Source: WTFY01 sp011523795 (lineage in GTDB: Bacteria; Pseudomonadota; Gammaproteobacteria; UBA4575). From it: a stretch of 64,000 nucleotides of DNA. Of this stretch, positions 14,676 through 24,009 are shown piece after piece (position 1 is the stretch's first letter; each line of letters starts with the position of its first letter). The stretch covers positions 1,922,001-1,986,000 of the forward strand of contig OZ242278.1 of the NCBI GenBank assembly GCA_965207475.1, given 5' to 3'. Under the pieces are notes generated by a model. It saw nothing but the letters and a program-made list of their open reading frames with translations, was not told the origin of the DNA and made no database searches. A program made the translations under genes and the position numbers.

Positions 14676-17600
14676 ATGACAGAAGGCTTCCAACGTGTAC
14701 TGGATCATATCCGATCTATCGCCGATTCAGAATCGCAAAAGGGTCGTTTGTTCGAGCGGTTGATGAAGACCTACTTTCAGCAGGATCCGATCTACAAGGA
14801 CCGGTTCAGCGAAGTCTGGCTGTGGTCGGAATGGGCACAGACACGACCGGATTTTGACGGAAGCGATACAGGGATAGACCTGGTTGCTCAAGAGCGCGAG
14901 GGCGGGTATTGCGCCATTCAGTGCAAGTGTTATGCACCCGGTACGCGAATCTCAAAGAAACATCTGGATTCATTCATCTCCGCTTCGGCCCGTGAGCCGT
15001 TCACAGCTCGCATAGTAGTTGATACGGGGGATGAATGGGGGCCAAACGCGAGGAAGACCCTCGACAGGCTCAAGCCTGCCTGCAACGTACTTCGCTTCGG
15101 TGATCTGGCAAGCCGCCCGTTCGACTGGCCGAACCTGGTGCGCGAGGAACCGGAGTCCCTTTCCTATCGTGCCGAGCCATTCAGTCTGAGACCTCATCAG
15201 CAGATCGCGTTTGATGAGGTGCTGAACGGTTTTTCCGGGCAGGACCGTGGCAAGCTGATCATGGCCTGTGGAACTGGCAAGACGTTCACTGCATTGCGCA
15301 TAGCAGAGTCTGTAGCAGGCATTGGGGGTCGGGCGCTTTTCCTGGTGCCCTCGATTTCATTGTTCCAGCAGGCGATGCGGGAGTGGGCCGAACAGCAGGC
15401 AATACCTCACCGATATATCGGCATCTGTTCTGACACACGGGCCGGGCGCAGTGATGAGGATGCCTCGCTGCAGGAACTTGAGATTCCAGTCACGACGGAC
15501 CCGGTTGCGATATCCAGGGCTTTACAGAATGCATCGGATGAGGCCATGATGGTGGTGTTCAGCACCTATCATTCCCTACCTTTGGTCGAAAGTGCCCAAG
15601 ATGAAGGGGCACCAGCCTTTGACCTTATCCTGTGTGATGAGGCGCACCGCACAACTGGTGTGGACCGGCCTGGTGACAAGACCTCGCCGTTCGTACTGGT
15701 CCATGATGAACAGCGGATACGAGCAGCCAAGCGCTTGTACATGACGGCCACCCCACGACTTTATACGGCCGGTGCCAAGTCCAAGGCCGCCATTCATGAT
15801 GTGGAAGTCTTTTCCATGGACGATCTAGAGACCTACGGGCCTGAGTTCCACCGGTTGCCTTTTTCACGGGCCGTGGAGCAGGACCTGCTGTCCGATTACA
15901 AGGTAGTGGTGCTTGCCCTGTCCGAGCAGCAGGTGGGAGCTGCCCTGCAGGCACACCTTGCAGTACAGGACAGTGAGATCAATCTCTCGGATGCGGCAAA
16001 GATCGTGGGGTGCTGGCAGGCCCTGCAAAACCCGGAGGACAAGCCTCGTAATGCAGGCGAGCCTATTCGTTTGCGCCGCGCGATTGCATTCGTGAACACG
16101 ATCCGGTCTTCCCAGCGCCTGGAAGCCCATTGGGATGATGTGATCGAACAGGCCGTAACCCAGCTTCCGGAAGAAGATCCTTCCAGTGCATTTCGATGTG
16201 AAGTGAAGCATGTGGATGGGCAACATCATGCGCTGGACCGCAAGGCTCGCATTGAATGGCTGAAGGGGGATGCCAATGGAACTTGCCGTATTCTCACAAA
16301 TGCACGGTGCCTGTCCGAGGGGATCGATGTGCCGGCATTGGATGCCGTGCTGTTCATGAGTGCGCGTAAATCACATGTAGACATCGTGCAGGCGGTGGGG
16401 CGTGCCATGCGCAAGGTCCCGGGAAAGGATTACGGATACATCATCCTGCCGATTGCCGTGCCGGCTGATCTTGATCCTGCTTTGGCCCTGGATGACAACG
16501 AGACCTATGCCGTGGTCTGGGAAGTACTGCGCGCCTTGCGTTCCCATGATGACCGGCTGGATGCCGAGATCAACCAGATCGATCTCAACAAAACTCCGAC
16601 AACCCGGATCATCTTCAGTGGAGGCAATGGGGCTGGTGCCGGGGGAGGAGATACTCCTCCTGTACAGCTGGCCTTTCCGCCGCTTGACCTACCTCCAGGT
16701 GCCATCTTTGCCAAGATTGTCGAGAAGTGCGGCGATCGCAAGTACTGGGAGACCTGGGCCAAGGACGTGGCTCATATCTTCTCACGCCTGATCGTGCGGA
16801 TTGAAGGACTACTCAAGGATCCTGCCAACGACACCTTGGGTGAGTGGTTCGAGGCGTTCCACAAGGAGCTGAAAGTCTCCATCAATGAGTCCATTACCCG
16901 CGACAGTGCCGTACACATGATGGCCCAGCACATCCTGACAGAGCCGGTCTTCGAGGCCTTGTTTGAACAATACGATTTTGCGAAGGGCAACCCGGTGGCC
17001 CGGGCACTCGATTCCCTGAGAAAGGACTTCGGAGAGTTCGGGCTGGAGAATGAAATCCGCGACATGGAAAAATTCTATGAGAGCGTGAGAAAACGCGCCC
17101 AGGGTCTGGACAACAGTGCGGCGCGTCAGCATGTGCTGATGGAGTTGTATGAGAAGTTCTTTTCTACGGCAATGAAAAAGGATGCGGACCGGCTGGGCAT
17201 CGTCTACACACCGGTTGAGGTTGTGGATTTTATTCTGAACAGTGCAGATCAGGTGTTGCAGCAGGAGTTCGGACGTTCGCTAAGTGATGAAGGTGTACAT
17301 GTTCTGGATCCGTTCACAGGTACGGGCATCTTTCTGGTGCGCCTGCTGCAGTCACAACTGATTCAGGAGCAAGATTTGGTCAGGAAGTACCAAAAAGAAT
17401 TGCATGCGAATGAGATTATCTTGCTGGCCTACTACATTGCAGCCATCCACATTGAAGAGGCCTACCACGGTCGACTTGGAGCTGAGAATGACTATGAACC
17501 TTTCGGTGGCATTGTACTGACCGATACGTTCAATCTGCATACTGAGCGCACGGGATTCCCCAAGGCCTGGCTGCCGGATAACAGTGCCCGAGCCGAGCGC

Positions 17601-19436
17601 CAGCAGAAGCTGCCGATTCAGGTCATTGTAGGCAATCCTCCCTGGTCGGCTGGCCAGCGAAGTTCAGCCGATGATAATCCGAACGTAACCTATCCAGAGA
17701 TCGAGGCGCGGGTTGCTGAAACCTATGCTGCTCGCTCGACGTCGACCAACAAGAACAGTCTTTACGATACCTATAAGATGGCCATCCGCTGGGCGTCGGA
17801 CCGGATTGGTGAGCAAGGTGTGGTTGCCCTCGTCACGAATGGCTCGTGGATTGACGGGAATGTGGACTCAGGAGTTCGAGCCTGTCTGGCAGAAGAGTTC
17901 AGTTCGATTTATGTATTTAACCTTAGAGGGAACCAGCGGACATCGGGTGAGCGTTCTCGGCAAGAGGGAGGGAAAGTATTTGGTCAGGGTTCCCGTGCAC
18001 CAGTCGCGATCACGATCTTGGTACGCAATCCGGATGCTGCTCATGAAGGGTGCCATATTCAATACCGGGATATAGGTGACTACTTAAAGCGTGGGGAAAA
18101 ACTGAAGATTCTGCAGGAAGCTGGCTCGATTGCAGGAATTAATGACTGGTCCAAAATTACACCAGACAAACACTGCGACTGGATCGGGCAACGGGATGAA
18201 GCCTTTCAGAAGTTATGTCCCATTGGAACTAAAGAGGCAAAGGCTGGAAAAAAAGTAGATGACACAATTTTCAAACTTTATTCAAGAGGCTTGGAAACGG
18301 CTCGCGATGGTTATATTTATAACTTTTCTCATAGTGTTTGTGATGTAAATGCCCGGCAGATGGTTGACGATTATTTGGGCGCATTAAGAACCTTAGGGGG
18401 TGGGAAAAAATCTCGCATCACCGTAAACGATGCTATACAGAATTATTCAAAAAATATCCGCTGGGACCCTGGACTTAAAAAATCACTGAAACAGGGAAAA
18501 ACTATAATGTATTCATCCGACAATGTTCGCCTTGTTCAGTATCGTCCTTTTGTCAAGCAGTACTGTTATGTAGAAAATATTTTCATACATCGTAAAGGCC
18601 AGATCGACAGCATATTTCCCGCTTCTGATACTGAAAATTTGGCAATCTGTGTACCAGGCATCGGCTCAACCAAACCGTTTTCTGCTCTCATGGTTGATGT
18701 AATGCCAGATCTTGAGTTGATATCGAAAGGCCAATGTTTCCCTCGATTCCGATATGAACAGCAAAAGGAAGAAAAACAAGGCAAACTGCTAGATGACGCA
18801 CATGAGTTGAAGCGTATAGACAACATCACCGACACCATGCTCAGAAAATTCCGCATTTATTACAACGATAATAAGATTAGCAAGGACACGATTTTCTACT
18901 ATGTCTATGGTGTTCTTCATGCCCCTGCTTACAGAAAACGCTTTGCCAACGATCTATCCAAGGACTTGCCGCGCATCCCGATGGCACCGGATTTCCATAC
19001 TTTTGCGAAAGCTGGAAAAGAACTGGCAAAACTTCACTTGAGCTATGAAACTTGCAAAAAATACCCGCTCGAAATCGTGCATACACAACTAGAGGAGCCA
19101 CGGCCCGAGCATTTCCGAATCGGACACAAAGCCATGAAGTTTGCGGATCAAGAGAAATCAGTATTGATCGTAAATGACCATATTCGCCTGGAAGACATTC
19201 CTGCAGAAGCACATCGGTATGAAGTCAATGGCCGCACGCCCCTAGGATGGTTTATTGACCGTTACAGGATAACCAGGGATACACATAGCGGTATCGTGAA
19301 TGACCCCAACGGCTGGTTCCATGATCCAAGGGACCTGATTGCAGCGATTCGTCGCATTGTGCAGGTAAGCGTAGCAACCGTGAGCATTGTCGGGAGCTTG
19401 CCAGAGACATTTAATTCTGAAGCAAGTGTCCGATAA
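14676..19436 (+). CDS. Type ISP restriction-modification enzyme (single polypeptide)
   Basis: A 1586-residue protein that carries a whole restriction-modification system, as in the LlaGI/LlaBIII class. Residues 1-150 are an Mrr-like nuclease with D68 (GIDLVAQ) and QCK at 82-84. Residues 165-620 are a superfamily 2 translocase with Walker A MACGTGKT (about 196-203), DEAH at 321-324, YMTATPR, and QAVGRAMRK (motif VI). Residues 790-1110 are an adenine methyltransferase with DPFTGTG (about 878) and NPPW (about 987-990). The C-terminal 475 residues are the presumed target-recognition region. All catalytic motifs appear intact. Such enzymes methylate one strand of an asymmetric site and cut after translocation when two collide. 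The recognition site cannot be read here. Confidence 0.93.
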   Translation: MTEGFQRVLDHIRSIADSESQKGRLFERLMKTYFQQDPIYKDRFSEVWLWSEWAQTRPDFDGSDTGIDLVAQEREGGYCAIQCKCYAPGTRISKKHLDSFISASAREPFTARIVVDTGDEWGPNARKTLDRLKPACNVLRFGDLASRPFDWPNLVREEPESLSYRAEPFSLRPHQQIAFDEVLNGFSGQDRGKLIMACGTGKTFTALRIAESVAGIGGRALFLVPSISLFQQAMREWAEQQAIPHRYIGICSDTRAGRSDEDASLQELEIPVTTDPVAISRALQNASDEAMMVVFSTYHSLPLVESAQDEGAPAFDLILCDEAHRTTGVDRPGDKTSPFVLVHDEQRIRAAKRLYMTATPRLYTAGAKSKAAIHDVEVFSMDDLETYGPEFHRLPFSRAVEQDLLSDYKVVVLALSEQQVGAALQAHLAVQDSEINLSDAAKIVGCWQALQNPEDKPRNAGEPIRLRRAIAFVNTIRSSQRLEAHWDDVIEQAVTQLPEEDPSSAFRCEVKHVDGQHHALDRKARIEWLKGDANGTCRILTNARCLSEGIDVPALDAVLFMSARKSHVDIVQAVGRAMRKVPGKDYGYIILPIAVPADLDPALALDDNETYAVVWEVLRALRSHDDRLDAEINQIDLNKTPTTRIIFSGGNGAGAGGGDTPPVQLAFPPLDLPPGAIFAKIVEKCGDRKYWETWAKDVAHIFSRLIVRIEGLLKDPANDTLGEWFEAFHKELKVSINESITRDSAVHMMAQHILTEPVFEALFEQYDFAKGNPVARALDSLRKDFGEFGLENEIRDMEKFYESVRKRAQGLDNSAARQHVLMELYEKFFSTAMKKDADRLGIVYTPVEVVDFILNSADQVLQQEFGRSLSDEGVHVLDPFTGTGIFLVRLLQSQLIQEQDLVRKYQKELHANEIILLAYYIAAIHIEEAYHGRLGAENDYEPFGGIVLTDTFNLHTERTGFPKAWLPDNSARAERQQKLPIQVIVGNPPWSAGQRSSADDNPNVTYPEIEARVAETYAARSTSTNKNSLYDTYKMAIRWASDRIGEQGVVALVTNGSWIDGNVDSGVRACLAEEFSSIYVFNLRGNQRTSGERSRQEGGKVFGQGSRAPVAITILVRNPDAAHEGCHIQYRDIGDYLKRGEKLKILQEAGSIAGINDWSKITPDKHCDWIGQRDEAFQKLCPIGTKEAKAGKKVDDTIFKLYSRGLETARDGYIYNFSHSVCDVNARQMVDDYLGALRTLGGGKKSRITVNDAIQNYSKNIRWDPGLKKSLKQGKTIMYSSDNVRLVQYRPFVKQYCYVENIFIHRKGQIDSIFPASDTENLAICVPGIGSTKPFSALMVDVMPDLELISKGQCFPRFRYEQQKEEKQGKLLDDAHELKRIDNITDTMLRKFRIYYNDNKISKDTIFYYVYGVLHAPAYRKRFANDLSKDLPRIPMAPDFHTFAKAGKELAKLHLSYETCKKYPLEIVHTQLEEPRPEHFRIGHKAMKFADQEKSVLIVNDHIRLEDIPAEAHRYEVNGRTPLGWFIDRYRITRDTHSGIVNDPNGWFHDPRDLIAAIRRIVQVSVATVSIVGSLPETFNSEASVR

Positions 19437-19494
19437 CGTTTGAGCAACTATGTTGTGAGGTACCACCTGAACTGCCACGTTTTTTGGGGATTCA

Positions 19495-20244
19495 ATGGAT
19501 AATCACAATGACAGTGATGTGATCGAAGCCTTTGTCGCCTCTCTTCGCGGCCTGGATTTCCCCAAACTGCAAGTAGAACGATGGCCTGATAAGGAGAACC
19601 GCCGAACCAAAGATATTGATGCGATAGCAGGCCCATTTGCCATCGAGCATACGAGTATTGACAGTGTTGAAAATCAACGTCGAAATAATCACCAGTATTT
19701 GCAAGTTATAGGTGGCCTTAGTGAAGAACTCTCGGGTTTGGTGGATTTTAACTTCTCAATCATCTTTGAATTTGATGCCATCAAAAAAGGACAGGACTGG
19801 TCAAGTATTCGCACTGATCTCAAGAAATGGATTTTGGATAATGCAGCAACACTTCCATTTGGATCATATAAACTGGATCTTCCGACCACAATCCCCGTCG
19901 GTCCTCCAATTAGGATGCACATCATCAAAAACCAGAGAAGCCGTGGAGGTTTTGGTCGGTTTGACCCAGAAGACGATACACTTCCCAGGCGTGTCAAGCA
20001 GACCTTGGATAGGAAGGCAGCAAAGTTGGAAAAGTATCAGGAGCGAGGCTTCACAACCGTCTTGTTAGTCGAAAATGAAGATATAGCCCTTATGAGTGAA
20101 CAGGACATGCTTTCGGCTATTCAAGACTCTTATTCAGGTAATTTGCCGCAGGGGGTCGACCAGATTTGGTTTGCTGATACTTCCATACGAAATCACTGGC
20201 AATTTGTTGCATTCAAGCCAGGCCAGATAGAGACAGGCATATGA
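19495..20244 (+). CDS. Putative PD-(D/E)xK-like nuclease, unrecognised family
   Basis: A 249-residue protein with GGGG a few bases before ATG 19495, starting 58 bp after the type ISP gene. RTKDIDAIAGPFAIEHTS at residues 36-53 has the spaced D-x(n)-E-x-T layout of a restriction-endonuclease-like core, but without the usual lysine this is only suggestive. Later there is a helical section rich in K and E. Its stop overlaps the next start by four bases (ATGA at 20241), so it is translationally coupled to the AlbA_2 ATPase. The pair behind a type ISP enzyme may be an accessory module. Confidence 0.5.
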   Translation: MDNHNDSDVIEAFVASLRGLDFPKLQVERWPDKENRRTKDIDAIAGPFAIEHTSIDSVENQRRNNHQYLQVIGGLSEELSGLVDFNFSIIFEFDAIKKGQDWSSIRTDLKKWILDNAATLPFGSYKLDLPTTIPVGPPIRMHIIKNQRSRGGFGRFDPEDDTLPRRVKQTLDRKAAKLEKYQERGFTTVLLVENEDIALMSEQDMLSAIQDSYSGNLPQGVDQIWFADTSIRNHWQFVAFKPGQIETGI

Positions 20245-21638
20245 ATGAAGACCAGCATACAGAGTGGAAAGCATCTTGGCGTGATGAGTACTTGAAGTGG
20301 CTGTGCGGCTTTGCCAATGCACAGGGCGGTGTTCTGGAAGTGGGTCGTAACAATGATGGGCAAGTGGTGGGCATAGAGGATGCCAATCGGCTTATGGAAG
20401 AGTTGCCAAACAAGCTCCGTGATTTGCTTGGGATAGTGGCAGATATTGAGCTGTTGGAAGAGGGCGATCGGTCATATTTGCGAATCGTAGTGGCACCATA
20501 CCCGGTGCCTATCAGCTATAGGGGCGAGTACCACTACCGAAGTGGTGCTACAAAGCAGGTTCTCAGAGGTGCAGCTCTCGACCGCTTTCTCTTGAGCAAG
20601 ACTGGTAAGCGTTGGGACGCAGTTCCAGTCCCAAATGTCGGGATCAATGATCTGGATACAGCTACTTTGACCCGTTTCCGTGAGCGTGCAACACGTGCCA
20701 ATCGCCTGGAAATGAGAGTCCTCAAAGAGAGTAATACTGATCTAGTCGAAAAACTGCGTCTAGTGGAGAACCAGTACCTGAAGCGTGCAGCAGTTCTTCT
20801 GTTTCATCCAGACCCCGAGCAGTTCTTCACTGGTGCATCGATCAAAATTGGCTATTTTGATAGTGAAACAGACCTGCGTTATCACGACGAGGTGTGCGGT
20901 AATCTGTTTACCCAGGTCAGCAAGACGATGGACTTGCTGATGACTAAGTATCTGAAGGCGATGATCAGTTATGAAGGGATTCAACGCATTGAGACTTATC
21001 CGGTACCGGAAGATGCACTCCGGGAAGCGGTGCTAAATGCCGTGGTCCACCGTGACTATGCTGTGGCAGCACAGATTCAGATACGTGTGTATGACGATCG
21101 ATTGAAGATCTGGAACCCTGGGAAATTGCCCGAAAACTGGTCTTTAGAAAAATTGCTAAGCCAGCATCCTTCACAGCCATCCAATCCGGATATTGCAAAT
21201 GCTTTTTTTAGGGCCGGTGAAGTAGAATCTTGGGGGCGTGGTATTCAGCGCATCTTTGAAGCCTGTCAGGAAGCAGGTACACCTGAGCCAACCGTACAAG
21301 TGGAACCGCATATAGGGGTCGAATTCATGTTTCTAGAAGTTTGCGTCAATAGTGTTCGTATCAGTGGAACTGCTGTGACTGATGGCCAAACTGGTGAGAG
21401 CTCGGGGAGAACCGCCCAAGAAACCACCCAAGAAACCACCCAAGAAACCACCCAAGAAAAAATTCTAGCTGTATTACGTGATTATCCAGAGATTACTCGC
21501 AAAACGTTGGCAACTCGCATTGGAATTACCTCTGATAGTGCAAAGTATCACCTTGACAGTCTGAAAAAAGCAGGCCGTATTCGTCATGTTGGGCCGACTA
21601 AAAAAGGCCGTTGGGAAATCATAAATGACAGCGATTAA
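20241..21638 (+). CDS. AlbA_2 (Schlafen-type) DNA-binding ATPase-like protein with winged helix
   Basis: A 465-residue protein of the group often labelled RecG-like ATP-binding protein. Residues 5-110 are the AlbA_2 domain (EWKASWRDEYLKWLCGFANA, then GGVLEVGRNNDG). Residues 250-350 are a GHKL-type ATPase segment (ALREAVLNAVVHRDYA, then DDRLKIWNPGKLP and ESWGRGI). Residues 393-407 are QETT repeats. Residues 410-465 are a winged helix (TRKTLATRIGITSDSAKYHL). Such proteins accompany restriction loci and are thought to act in regulation or nucleic-acid processing; no biochemical role is firm. It is coupled by a four-base overlap to the putative nuclease. Confidence 0.8.
   Translation: MNEDQHTEWKASWRDEYLKWLCGFANAQGGVLEVGRNNDGQVVGIEDANRLMEELPNKLRDLLGIVADIELLEEGDRSYLRIVVAPYPVPISYRGEYHYRSGATKQVLRGAALDRFLLSKTGKRWDAVPVPNVGINDLDTATLTRFRERATRANRLEMRVLKESNTDLVEKLRLVENQYLKRAAVLLFHPDPEQFFTGASIKIGYFDSETDLRYHDEVCGNLFTQVSKTMDLLMTKYLKAMISYEGIQRIETYPVPEDALREAVLNAVVHRDYAVAAQIQIRVYDDRLKIWNPGKLPENWSLEKLLSQHPSQPSNPDIANAFFRAGEVESWGRGIQRIFEACQEAGTPEPTVQVEPHIGVEFMFLEVCVNSVRISGTAVTDGQTGESSGRTAQETTQETTQETTQEKILAVLRDYPEITRKTLATRIGITSDSAKYHLDSLKKAGRIRHVGPTKKGRWEIINDSD
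21415..21459 (+). repeat. 12-bp in-frame tandem repeat encoding QETT
   Basis: CCCAAGAAACCA is repeated three times from 21415 to 21450, with a fourth partial copy to 21459. It codes the flexible linker between the ATPase and the winged helix. Because the unit is a multiple of three, gain or loss of copies would change linker length without a frameshift. Confidence 0.9.
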
Positions 21639-21774
21639 TAGTATAGAGAATGGGATGTGTAGCAAATCAGGGTAGAGCAATAAAACTACTTGATCCCCAA
21701 TTATTCTTTGCTAATCTACAGACAAGTGTAAGCCGTATGATATTTTTGAATGATCAATCGATTGGAGTTTTATC

Positions 21775-22035
21775 ATGGAACATCAAGGACATGTTTTGCC
21801 CTACCTGGCCCGTTTTGCAATCTCGCGTACCGAGATTGAGCCGATAGGAGGCTGGTATTCTCAGGAGACAGCGATGTGGATGCTGGACACTGCCGATGGA
21901 CCACAGCCAGTTATCGAATGTGACAGTGCATTACCTGAAATGATTACTAAAACACATATTCAATCAGAGGCAGACGACGATAGCGTGTTGGAGCTATCTA
22001 CAAGAACACGTGTGAAGACAGAACGAGATGATTAA
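21775..22035 (+). CDS. Graspetide (omega-ester peptide) precursor with two core repeats
   Basis: An 86-residue acidic peptide. GGAG lies nine bases before ATG 21775. The leader has LPYLARFA at residues 8-15, resembling the PFFARF ligase-recognition motif of microviridin precursors, then GGWYSQETAMWMLDTADG. The C-terminus has two cores of identical spacing: T58-x-T60-x4-E65-x-D67-D68 and T76-x-T78-x4-E83-x-D85-D86, 18 residues apart. In graspetides, Thr or Ser hydroxyls are joined to Glu or Asp side chains by ATP-grasp ligases, so each core could hold two rings. The ATP-grasp gene starts 33 bp downstream. The start/leader/core reading is direct; ring pattern and activity are inference. Confidence 0.85.
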   Translation: MEHQGHVLPYLARFAISRTEIEPIGGWYSQETAMWMLDTADGPQPVIECDSALPEMITKTHIQSEADDDSVLELSTRTRVKTERDD

Positions 22036-22068
22036 ATTGCACCGAGGGGGCATGATATTTATTAGAAT

Positions 22069-23019
22069 ATGTCAATCCTTTTAGTAACCAACAGAAGGGA
22101 TTTAACCACTGATTTCCTGATAAGAGAATTGAAAAAACGAAATCTGGTATTCAGTCGCCTGAATACGGATATCGCGACCGATTCACTTGTCATCTTGAAT
22201 CCGCTATCTAATACCGTCGAGATTAGAGATACGTTTTCGCATATCCAAATTGACTCTATCTCTGTAGCATATTTTCGCCGTCCTGCGATTTCTCAACTTA
22301 AAGATGTTCATGGCGTTTATCGTGACTATGTTAGGGCAGAGTGGAATGCGTTCCTGAAGGCTCTCTATGCCAGTATAGGGGATCGCTGGTTCAGTCACCC
22401 AAACAACATCCTGCTTGCAGAAGATAAGCCGCGACAACTTCGACTTGCATACAAAATCGGTTTCAATGTTCCAGAAACAATTATTACCAATGATATTGAG
22501 GCTGCTAAGGAGATCAACGGAGATCTTGCCTTGGTTGCGAAACCGTTAAAGCAGGCATTAATAGAGGCCGACGATTTTGAAAAAGTCATATTTACCTCTA
22601 GTATTGGTTCGCTGACTGACAGGGACCGCGCATCTATTTCTGTTTGCCCCGTTATTTTCCAGCGCCATATACCTAAAGCTGTAGATATCCGTGTTACTGT
22701 TGTCGGAGACCGGGTATTCGCTGTAGCTATCCACTCACAAGAGTCAGAAGAGACTAAAGTTGATTGGAGGCGAGGGTCAAATCCACGTTTGCATCATGAG
22801 GTTATCGACTTGCCCGATGATGTGGCAGATAAATGTGTTCAAATTGTACAGTCACAATTCCTTCGATTTGGGGCAGTTGATTTAGTGCGGGATCTCGAAG
22901 GAAAGCACTGGTTTTTGGAATGTAATCCGAATGGTCAGTGGGCTTGGATAGAGAATCGCACTGGATTACCTATAGCCTCCGCAATTACAGATGAAATGCT
23001 CAAGTTAGCAAATAAATAA
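22069..23019 (+). CDS. ATP-grasp peptide ligase (MvdD/graspetide synthetase family)
   Basis: A 316-residue ligase of the RimK-like ATP-grasp group. Visible parts: N-terminal Rossmann-like lobe (ILLVTNRRDLTTDFLIREL), VAYFRRPA, ATP-binding lysine in LVAKPLKQ, FQRHIPKAVDIRVTVVGDRV, and the metal-binding ECNPNGQWAWIE near residue 285, which is the signature of the graspetide branch. It would install ester (or amide) cross-links in the upstream precursor in the cytoplasm. Only one ligase is present, unlike microviridin loci with two, so all rings would be made by one enzyme. The last base of its TAA stop is the A of the next ATG (23019), which couples it to the membrane protein. No clear ribosome site close to ATG 22069. 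Confidence 0.9.
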   Translation: MSILLVTNRRDLTTDFLIRELKKRNLVFSRLNTDIATDSLVILNPLSNTVEIRDTFSHIQIDSISVAYFRRPAISQLKDVHGVYRDYVRAEWNAFLKALYASIGDRWFSHPNNILLAEDKPRQLRLAYKIGFNVPETIITNDIEAAKEINGDLALVAKPLKQALIEADDFEKVIFTSSIGSLTDRDRASISVCPVIFQRHIPKAVDIRVTVVGDRVFAVAIHSQESEETKVDWRRGSNPRLHHEVIDLPDDVADKCVQIVQSQFLRFGAVDLVRDLEGKHWFLECNPNGQWAWIENRTGLPIASAITDEMLKLANK

Positions 23020-23645
23020 TGGGTAAGTATTCCGATATTATTTGGCCATGCCTAGATCGAGAGTCCGACGCGGATAGGCGTAGGTTAAAGGAGAGTGATA
23101 AAAAAGCCATTGATCAAATCGAACGAGCAAACTGGGAACCGGTAGATTCAATTTTGGAAGAAGCACGACGGCTAGCTCTGTCTGAGGAAGACAGAAGGAA
23201 ATCTGCCGACACAAAGGCCGCTATTTATCTTGCTGTCTTAGCTGCTGTGATACCGCTATCTGCAACGTTGATAAAGGATTTCCCTGCTTCTTTTCAAACA
23301 TGCGAATACTGGCAACTTGGCATACTGGCAGGTCTCTTTGTGTGGACAATGTGTAATCTATTAGCAGCGGGTATATGGGCATTCAGAACGATACAAGTTA
23401 GTGTCCAGCATCTGGTCGACGTGGATGAATTGGTTAGACTGAGTAACCATAATCAGGTTGACGTTGCTCTTTGCAAGGAGATCCTAAAGTCCGTCAGGAA
23501 TAACCGGAACATTGTTAATAAGAAGATTTCTTCAATGATCATGGCTCACAGATTCTTGAAGCGCATGCTTGTTTCATTCGTTTTTTTTCTTATGTGGCTC
23601 GGGTATCTCGGAGTTGTCCCGCTGTTCCATCGAATTATTTTGTAA
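23019..23645 (+). CDS. Three-helix membrane protein coupled to the graspetide ligase, unrecognised
   Basis: A 208-residue protein. Residues 1-68 are charged and helical. Hydrophobic segments lie at about 69-88 (AAIYLAVLAAVIPLSATLI), 97-124 (LGILAGLFVWTMCNLLAAGI) and 180-205 (LVSFVFFLMWLGYLGVVPLF), with a long helical loop between the second and third. The layout resembles SLATT-type two-helix effector proteins with an extra C-terminal helix, but the match is by shape only. Stop/start overlap with the ligase implies a matched amount of product and a shared function. It is not an ABC exporter or a protease. It might be the peptide's target, immunity or export protein, or a membrane effector. 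Confidence 0.7.
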   Translation: MGKYSDIIWPCLDRESDADRRRLKESDKKAIDQIERANWEPVDSILEEARRLALSEEDRRKSADTKAAIYLAVLAAVIPLSATLIKDFPASFQTCEYWQLGILAGLFVWTMCNLLAAGIWAFRTIQVSVQHLVDVDELVRLSNHNQVDVALCKEILKSVRNNRNIVNKKISSMIMAHRFLKRMLVSFVFFLMWLGYLGVVPLFHRIIL

Positions 23646-24009
23646 TTCGAAAACTAATAAAATTTCTTTACCTCAGCAAAATGGATTTTTGCGAATGAAA
23701 AACAAACATTGCGTGGATGAGCAGATCTCAAGCTTTTGAGCGAGCTAGGGACTGTCTGCATCGGCACACAGGATTTACTTTCGAGCGTAGTCCCAACAGC
23801 TGTCTGTCCAGACTATATGAGAAAATACAGGCATTGTTCGATGTTGCTGAGCATGGAAGACACAATTGCGATAAAGAACACAAGTATAGAAATCCGAAAA
23901 ACTGAGCATAAACTTCTCTCATTCCAGCCATGCAGTTTTGCAAATGTAGTTTATTCAACCAAAGATCAGGCTGTTTTCTCAATAGGTCGTATGAGTAACT
24001 GAACGAATA
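23646..24009. other. Gap between graspetide cassette and ApeA-like gene
   Basis: These 364 bases hold two overlapping plus-strand frames of 62 and 88 codons (23717-23905 and 23736-24002) and a minus-strand one, none with a ribosome site or recognisable protein features. I see no terminator. It may contain the promoter of the ApeA-like gene or a decayed gene. Confidence 0.3.

Noticed and set aside
23717..24002. Two overlapping small frames between the graspetide cassette and ApeA
   Set aside because: No ribosome site, no family features, and they overlap each other in different frames; kept only as a note on the gap.
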